From assembly GCA_937966095.1 (NCBI GenBank), contig CALCKF010000053.1, positions 1-15,707 on the forward strand: a stretch of DNA of 15,707 nucleotides. The letters are read 5' to 3'. Position 1 is the stretch's first letter. The number at the start of each line of letters is the position of its first letter. Both the position numbers and the translations under genes were made by a program. This DNA is from an uncultured Eubacterium sp. (lineage in GTDB: Bacteria; Bacillota; Clostridia; Peptostreptococcales; Anaerovoracaceae). Positions 13,899-15,707 of this stretch are shown here, piece after piece. A model generated the notes under the pieces. The model saw nothing but the letters and a program-made list of their open reading frames with translations, was not told the origin of the DNA and ran no database searches.

Positions 13899-15311
13899 AT
13901 GGACGGAACAAATTTAGGAATCATTACACTGATACCGGCGCTGAGCTTTCTGGCATTCGCGCTTATTACCAAGAAATGTATACTAAGCATCATACTTTCA
14001 GGTATGCTCGGATATATATTTTATTACAAAGCATCGTTTTTTATGCCGATGATGGATGCACTTCTTGATGCTACATGTGACGGTGATAACAATTACATAG
14101 TTATCATCTGTCTGCTGTTCGGATGTTTTGTACAGCTGTTGAGAAAGTCGAAAGGAGCAATGGCCGTAGTCGATCTTGCCAGGAAGTATATAAAGTCTGA
14201 AAAGCAGGTGCTGCTTTTGACATGGATATGCGGGATAATAATTTTTATCGATGATTATCTCAGCATACTGGTTACGGCAAACTGTGTGCTCAGCCTTGCA
14301 GACGAGCATAAGACCCCGCGTGAAATGCTGTGCTATATAATCAATACGACATCTGCTCCGGTATGCCTTATAATACCGATATCTGCATGGGTAGTGTTCT
14401 TTTCGGGAGTGTTCGAGCAGCAGAAGGAAGCTGCGGTTGTAGGCAGCAGCGCCATGGATATCTATTATCATATCATGCCGTATTTCTTCTACCCGTTCCT
14501 TTGTGTGATCTTTGTTCTTCTTGTTATACTGGGTATAGTGCCGAAGATGGGAGGAATAAAAAAAGCATATAAGAGAGTTGAGGAAACAGGACAGCTGTGG
14601 CCGCCGTCAAGCAATATGCAGAACCAGGGTGATGAACTTGGTGAAGTCATGGGTGCCATAACTGACGATAAAGATAAAGATGAAAAGGAAATAACTCCTC
14701 ATCTGTGGGCATTTGCAGTTCCTATGGCTGTTGTGATCATAGTGACATTGTGGCTGGATGATATCATGTATGGTGTGGCATGCGGCATATTTGCCTGCTT
14801 TGTACTGTTTGTACCAACGAGGATAATGTCGATAGGAACATTCTGTGATGCATGTTACAAGGGCCTTGAGGACATGCTGTTTATCGCGGTTGTTCTTGTG
14901 ACATCCCTGTTCTACAGAGATTCCATAGATCTTATCGGTCTGCCTGATTATCTCATCGATGTCGCAGGGCCGTATATGAGTGCGGCATGGCTTCCTGCTA
15001 TTGCATTCATCCTTATAGGTCTGGTATGTTTTGCAACAGGAAATATATGGAGTGTACCTGCCGTATGCACACCGATAATACTGCCTATGGCTGCTGCATG
15101 CGGTGCCAGCATACCGCTTACACTGGGAGCTATAATATCTGCTGCATGTTTCGGAGCACAGGCATGTTTCTATTCAGACGTAACTCTTCTTTCAGCGTCA
15201 GCCTGCAGGATAAACAATGTCGATTACGCTGTGGCACAGCTGCCGTATATCGGTATAGTGACGGCGATAACCTTTGTGGGATATATAGTTGCAGGATTTA
15301 TGATGTCATAG
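13899..15311 (+). CDS. NhaC-family Na+/H+ antiporter-type transporter, candidate lysine importer (LysW-like)
   Basis: The product has 470 residues with about ten to twelve hydrophobic segments, a cytoplasmic-membrane protein. Family features seen: ICGIIIFIDDYLSILVTANCV (about 110-130) with paired Asp in the membrane; TTSAPVCLIIPISAWVVFFSGV (about 150-171), the NhaC core motif; a hydrophilic loop at about 220-268 rich in Asp, Glu and Lys; and a C-terminal SAACFGAQACFYSDVTLLSASA segment. NhaC proteins exchange sodium for protons or for organic solutes. Members found under lysine riboswitches in Firmicutes are considered lysine transporters (LysW), and this one is the third gene behind such a riboswitch, so lysine or a related compound is the best guess. 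AGGAAAGAGG precedes the ATG, 29 bases after the activase stop. No terminator is seen after it. Confidence 0.88.
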   Translation: MDGTNLGIITLIPALSFLAFALITKKCILSIILSGMLGYIFYYKASFFMPMMDALLDATCDGDNNYIVIICLLFGCFVQLLRKSKGAMAVVDLARKYIKSEKQVLLLTWICGIIIFIDDYLSILVTANCVLSLADEHKTPREMLCYIINTTSAPVCLIIPISAWVVFFSGVFEQQKEAAVVGSSAMDIYYHIMPYFFYPFLCVIFVLLVILGIVPKMGGIKKAYKRVEETGQLWPPSSNMQNQGDELGEVMGAITDDKDKDEKEITPHLWAFAVPMAVVIIVTLWLDDIMYGVACGIFACFVLFVPTRIMSIGTFCDACYKGLEDMLFIAVVLVTSLFYRDSIDLIGLPDYLIDVAGPYMSAAWLPAIAFILIGLVCFATGNIWSVPAVCTPIILPMAAACGASIPLTLGAIISAACFGAQACFYSDVTLLSASACRINNVDYAVAQLPYIGIVTAITFVGYIVAGFMMS

Positions 15312-15353
15312 ATATATTGTTGATTATTTTTGGATGTTAGGAGACGATATAAT

Positions 15354-15707
15354 ATGAAAAACAAAGTTATAACCATAAGCCGTGAATCAGGAAGCGGCGG
15401 ACATACTATCGGTAAAAAGGTCGGAGAAAGACTTGGCATATCATGTTATGACAATGAATTGATTCAGAAAATAGCCGCTGAAAGCGGATTTGATGAAAAG
15501 TATATAAAGGATTCAGGTGAATATTCTCCCGGAGGGCTTATCGCTTCCGCCTTCTCCCATAATCTTTTCGGACCCAGCAATGTGGATTATCTATGGGATA
15601 TACAGTGCAGGACGATTTCCGAGCTTGCCCTGAAAGGACCGTGCATAATAGTAGGCAGATGTGCGGATTATGTGCTGGGAGATTATACGAATTGTATCAA
15701 CATTTTT
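15354..15707 (+). CDS. Cytidylate kinase-like family protein (3' truncated)
   Basis: The first 118 residues are visible before the window ends. VITISRESGSGGHTIGKKVGERLG (about 5-28) is the P-loop region of the cytidylate kinase-like family; the glycine-rich GSGGHTIGK replaces the classical GxxxxGK[ST] and is typical of these non-canonical members. CYDNELIQKIAAESG follows, then CIIVGRCADYVL (about 98-109), also diagnostic of the family. These proteins are probable nucleotide or small-molecule kinases of unknown substrate; the bona fide cmk has a different motif set. TAGGAGA lies upstream of the ATG. The 42-base gap after the transporter gene without a terminator allows co-transcription with the lysine-riboswitch unit, but a functional link is not evident. 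Confidence 0.85.
   Translation, partial: MKNKVITISRESGSGGHTIGKKVGERLGISCYDNELIQKIAAESGFDEKYIKDSGEYSPGGLIASAFSHNLFGPSNVDYLWDIQCRTISELALKGPCIIVGRCADYVLGDYTNCINIF

Noticed and set aside
1..15707. CRISPR arrays, tRNA or rRNA genes, and complete insertion sequences
   Set aside because: I looked for spaced repeats, tRNA T-arm motifs and transposase signatures across the window and found none.

Overview
The window looks like chromosome of an anaerobic Bacillota (Clostridia-type) bacterium. The signs are low-to-moderate GC with many AGA/ATA codons, strong AGGAGG-type ribosome binding sites, a sortase-type surface protein tail, a lysine riboswitch with an intrinsic terminator, a glycyl radical enzyme and its radical-SAM activase, and an Orn/Lys/Arg decarboxylase of the Firmicutes type. 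Every supported gene is on the + strand. I cannot name the genus.

Layout. Positions 1-1360 hold the 3' part of a cell-surface protein, closed by a clean terminator. Positions 1442-2800 are gene-poor: one small multi-pass membrane protein with its own promoter, then decayed-looking coding fragments and a terminator. Positions 2815-3660 encode a GIY-YIG nuclease-family protein, and 3760-5169 a PLP-dependent Orn/Lys/Arg decarboxylase followed by a terminator. Positions 5428-10107 form a compact run: thpR (RNA 2',3'-cyclic phosphodiesterase), a predicted ABC-class ATPase, a Bcp-type peroxiredoxin, yaaA, and a CaiB/BaiF-superfamily protein that carries the residues of alpha-methylacyl-CoA racemases.

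The most interesting part is 10134-15311. A TTGACA promoter, preceded by a phased direct repeat, drives a leader containing a well-conserved lysine (L-box) riboswitch and then an intrinsic terminator about 30 bases before the first start codon. Behind it lie a glycyl radical enzyme, its activating enzyme and an NhaC-family transporter. NhaC-type proteins under lysine riboswitches are regarded as candidate lysine importers (LysW). The glycyl radical enzyme has Cys-Thr-Gln where the eliminase members of the family have Cys-x-Glu. My inference is a lysine-responsive unit in which an uncharacterised glycyl radical enzyme acts on lysine or a lysine-derived compound, with uptake encoded alongside. 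Neither the substrate nor the sense of the switch can be settled from sequence alone.

The window ends inside a cytidylate kinase-like gene (15354 onward).
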